Positions 4,145-5,419 of a stretch of 5,419 nt of DNA are shown here, piece after piece. Each line of letters starts with the position of its first letter. Position 1 is the stretch's first letter. A program made the position numbers and the translations under genes. Where the stretch lies: NCBI GenBank assembly GCA_031388585.1, contig JANMRU010000281.1, positions 1-5,419 of the forward strand, read 5' to 3'. The notes under the pieces are model-generated. The model was not told the origin of the DNA, ran no database searches, and saw only the letters and a list, made by a program, of their open reading frames with translations. The DNA is from PCC-6802 sp031388585. GTDB lineage: Bacteria; Cyanobacteriota; Cyanobacteriia; Pseudanabaenales; Pseudanabaenaceae.

Positions 4145-5254
4145 TCACTCAGAAGGTTCAAGCAAAGGAGCTTTAGGGCGATCATCTCGCATCATGATCG
4201 CCTCATACGCCCGTTGGTGATGCCGCTCGGAAATCCAAGCATGGTACAGATCGGTATGCACCTGGGCTGAATGTCCCATCTGTTGCGCAGCTAGCGAGAT
4301 GTCTAGCCCAAAGTTAATGGTACGAACTGCCCAACAGTGCCTCAAATCGTAAGGCACAAAAGGGATGCCGTACTTAGTAAAAATAGGGCTTACTCTCGCT
4401 CCCAGCTCCGTGTTATTCCTACCCGTCACCGTGGGGACCTTGGGCACGGCCAAATCAAACTGCTCTACCCACTCAGGGTAACAAGGCCACACCTTACGCG
4501 CTCCCGTCTTGCCGTCAAGCACATCAAGGATCGGCATCGACTCAAACGCCAGGTGGAACACCTCATGAGGTCGCAGACCATAGGTAGCCAGCATCCCATA
4601 CACCCACTGCCATTCAGGATTCTCAATCTTGTAAAACCACTTAGCCACCAGCTCGTCAGAGGGCAAATCACGGGACTTAACCCGCTTCGGTGAATAGGTG
4701 CCAGCCATCGCCTTCGTATCTAGCTCTATGCCAGCCAGCCGCGCCAATGCGCCAAACACCATGCAGTAGCGCTTTCTGGTTTTAGTATCTGGCTTAGTCG
4801 ATGCGATCGCGCTGCGTAGTAAATCAGCATCGAGGGCGGCATCTCGATCGAGTTTGCTAAGCACCTTCCAGTAATCCCCCTTCCAAGTAGTCTCGCTCTT
4901 GGTTGTCCTGGCGCGTCGGGTGAAATAGTCAGACTCAAACTTACTCACCCAATCACCCACCGTCAGAGCAGCATCAAGCTTTTCAGATAGGTAAGGCTGC
5001 CATTCAAAATCACCACAATCTAGCAATGCGCCAATCTTCCTAGCCTCAGCCTCAGCCAGCTTTAGCCCCGTCGGGTTGGCATGGTACCCCAGAAATAGCC
5101 GCTGCTGATAGGGGCGCTCCTTATCGCTACCAGGTTTAGGCGGCAAGGTGGCACGAATAGTTAAGCGATCTCCAACCCGTGCGATCGCCGCGCCAACCTT
5201 TGCCGCCTTTAGCCGCCCATTCGCCTGAGCGATCCGTCCGTCGATCTCTGTCAT
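4145..5254 (-). CDS. int: Tyrosine recombinase / phage-type integrase
   Basis: A 369-aa protein, normal length for a phage integrase. It catalyses site-specific recombination between element and chromosome attachment sites through a covalent 3'-phosphotyrosine. Residues 1-90 form an N-terminal arm-binding-like region (RLTIRATLPPK, 30-40; QQRLFLGY, 50-57). About 95-180 is the core-binding helical domain (WVSKF, 102-106), and 195-350 the catalytic domain. Active-site residues are R228 in YGLRPHE, R305 and H306 in YDLRHCW, H328 in MGHS and nucleophile Y337 in DLYHAW, nine residues after H328; K254 is a possible lysine. The first histidine of the usual HxxR box is a tyrosine (Y302), a variant I believe occurs in other integrases. 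No Shine-Dalgarno precedes ATG 5254. The gene is convergent with the HTH operon. The repeat-rich region at 5265-5340 is just upstream. Confidence 0.93.
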   Translation of the reverse strand: MTEIDGRIAQANGRLKAAKVGAAIARVGDRLTIRATLPPKPGSDKERPYQQRLFLGYHANPTGLKLAEAEARKIGALLDCGDFEWQPYLSEKLDAALTVGDWVSKFESDYFTRRARTTKSETTWKGDYWKVLSKLDRDAALDADLLRSAIASTKPDTKTRKRYCMVFGALARLAGIELDTKAMAGTYSPKRVKSRDLPSDELVAKWFYKIENPEWQWVYGMLATYGLRPHEVFHLAFESMPILDVLDGKTGARKVWPCYPEWVEQFDLAVPKVPTVTGRNNTELGARVSPIFTKYGIPFVPYDLRHCWAVRTINFGLDISLAAQQMGHSAQVHTDLYHAWISERHHQRAYEAIMMRDDRPKAPLLEPSE

Positions 5255-5264
5255 TTTGGGTCTA

Positions 5265-5287
5265 GCCTAAAATTTGGCCTAAAATTT
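5265..5287. repeat. Tandem 11-mer GCCTAAAATTT
   Basis: GCCTAAAATTT occurs at 5265-5275 and again at 5277-5287, one base apart. The first 8 bases recur in inverted orientation at 5333-5340 (TTTTAGGC). The cluster is immediately upstream of the integrase start, so it may bind the integrase, an excision factor or a regulator of int. This is inference from position. Confidence 0.6.
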
Positions 5288-5290
5288 TAG

Positions 5291-5330
5291 TGTAGTTTAG
5301 GTGGTTTTAAGTAGTATTAGGTAGTATTTA
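5291..5330. repeat. Four tandem degenerate 10-bp repeats upstream of int
   Basis: Units at 5291-5300 (TGTAGTTTAG), 5301-5310 (GTGGTTTTAA), 5311-5320 (GTAGTATTAG) and 5321-5330 (GTAGTATTTA) repeat with an exact 10-base period. The last three fit GTRGTWTTAR with few changes. The period is about one helical turn, which would place binding sites, or A/T tracts that bend DNA, on one face of the helix. Integrase arm-type sites are commonly short direct repeats of this size, so an attachment region or int operator is a reasonable guess. Confidence 0.55.
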
Positions 5331-5419
5331 CTTTTTAGGCAAGTTCTGAAACTCTCACACAGCAAGGCTATTAAGCCAACCTTAAATGCACAAAAACTAG
5401 CGATCTGTATATTTTGGGC

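Larger units (their letters stand above)
5255..5419. other. Non-coding region upstream of integrase, right window edge
   Basis: This holds no convincing coding frame, tRNA or rRNA on either strand. Its left part carries the repeats at 5265-5340. The right part (5341-5419) shows only a short hairpin, GGCT-ATTA-AGCC, near 5366-5377. It could contain the integrase promoter and an attachment core, but no second copy of a core is available here for comparison, so no att site can be assigned. A weak minus-strand promoter (TTGCCT at 5342-5337, 17 bp, TAATAC) is possible but not convincing. Confidence 0.5.

Noticed and set aside
4337..4693. 118-codon plus-strand frame inside the integrase
   Set aside because: It is antisense to the catalytic domain of a well-supported integrase, and its arginine/histidine-rich composition is typical of a shadow frame.
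5341..5419. tRNA gene as an integration target
   Set aside because: No cloverleaf, T-arm or acceptor pairing is visible on either strand.

Overview
The window looks like part of an integrated mobile element (prophage, phage satellite or integrative plasmid) in a cyanobacterium. The host call rests on nine exact copies of the cyanobacterial HIP1 octamer GCGATCGC (69-76, 747-754, 770-777, 1014-1021, 1037-1044, 1315-1322, 3166-3173, 4803-4810, 5181-5188). That is about one per 600 bp, where chance would give roughly one per 65 kb. The integrase and the HTH regulator also resemble families I associate with cyanobacteria. I cannot name the genus.

Layout from right to left. A region at 5255-5419 upstream of the integrase carries 10-bp tandem repeats and a doubled 11-mer, and may hold arm or attachment sites. 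A tyrosine recombinase follows on the minus strand (4145-5254). It converges, with only 8 bp between stop codons, on a tight plus-strand operon (2859-4136): a Cro/CI-type HTH regulator, a four-helix membrane protein and a small coiled-coil protein. A divergent control region (about 2728-2858) has a good minus-strand sigma70-type promoter and a 16-bp palindrome that could be an operator. Leftward from it runs a long minus-strand gene series: a ribbon-helix-helix regulator, a 106-aa unknown, a KilA-N protein, a 124-aa unknown, an HNH endonuclease-like protein and a 69-aa unknown. It ends in the N-terminal 239 residues of a D5/P4-type primase-helicase that leaves the window at the left edge.

This gives a lysogeny side (integrase, repressor-like operon) and a replication side (regulators, HNH, helicase-primase) split by a repressor-controlled divergent promoter. 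No capsid, terminase or tail gene is visible, so a satellite or plasmid-like element is as possible as a full prophage. Two internal duplications are not explained by the genes. A leader about 66 bp long, covering the ribosome-binding site and first codons, is shared by the KilA-N gene and the 124-aa gene. A 32-bp hairpin repeat with a HIP1 site at each end sits in the two intergenic gaps before the 69-aa gene and the primase. The least familiar cargo is the HTH / membrane protein / coiled-coil operon, which sits where temperate elements often carry immunity or exclusion genes; its function is unknown.
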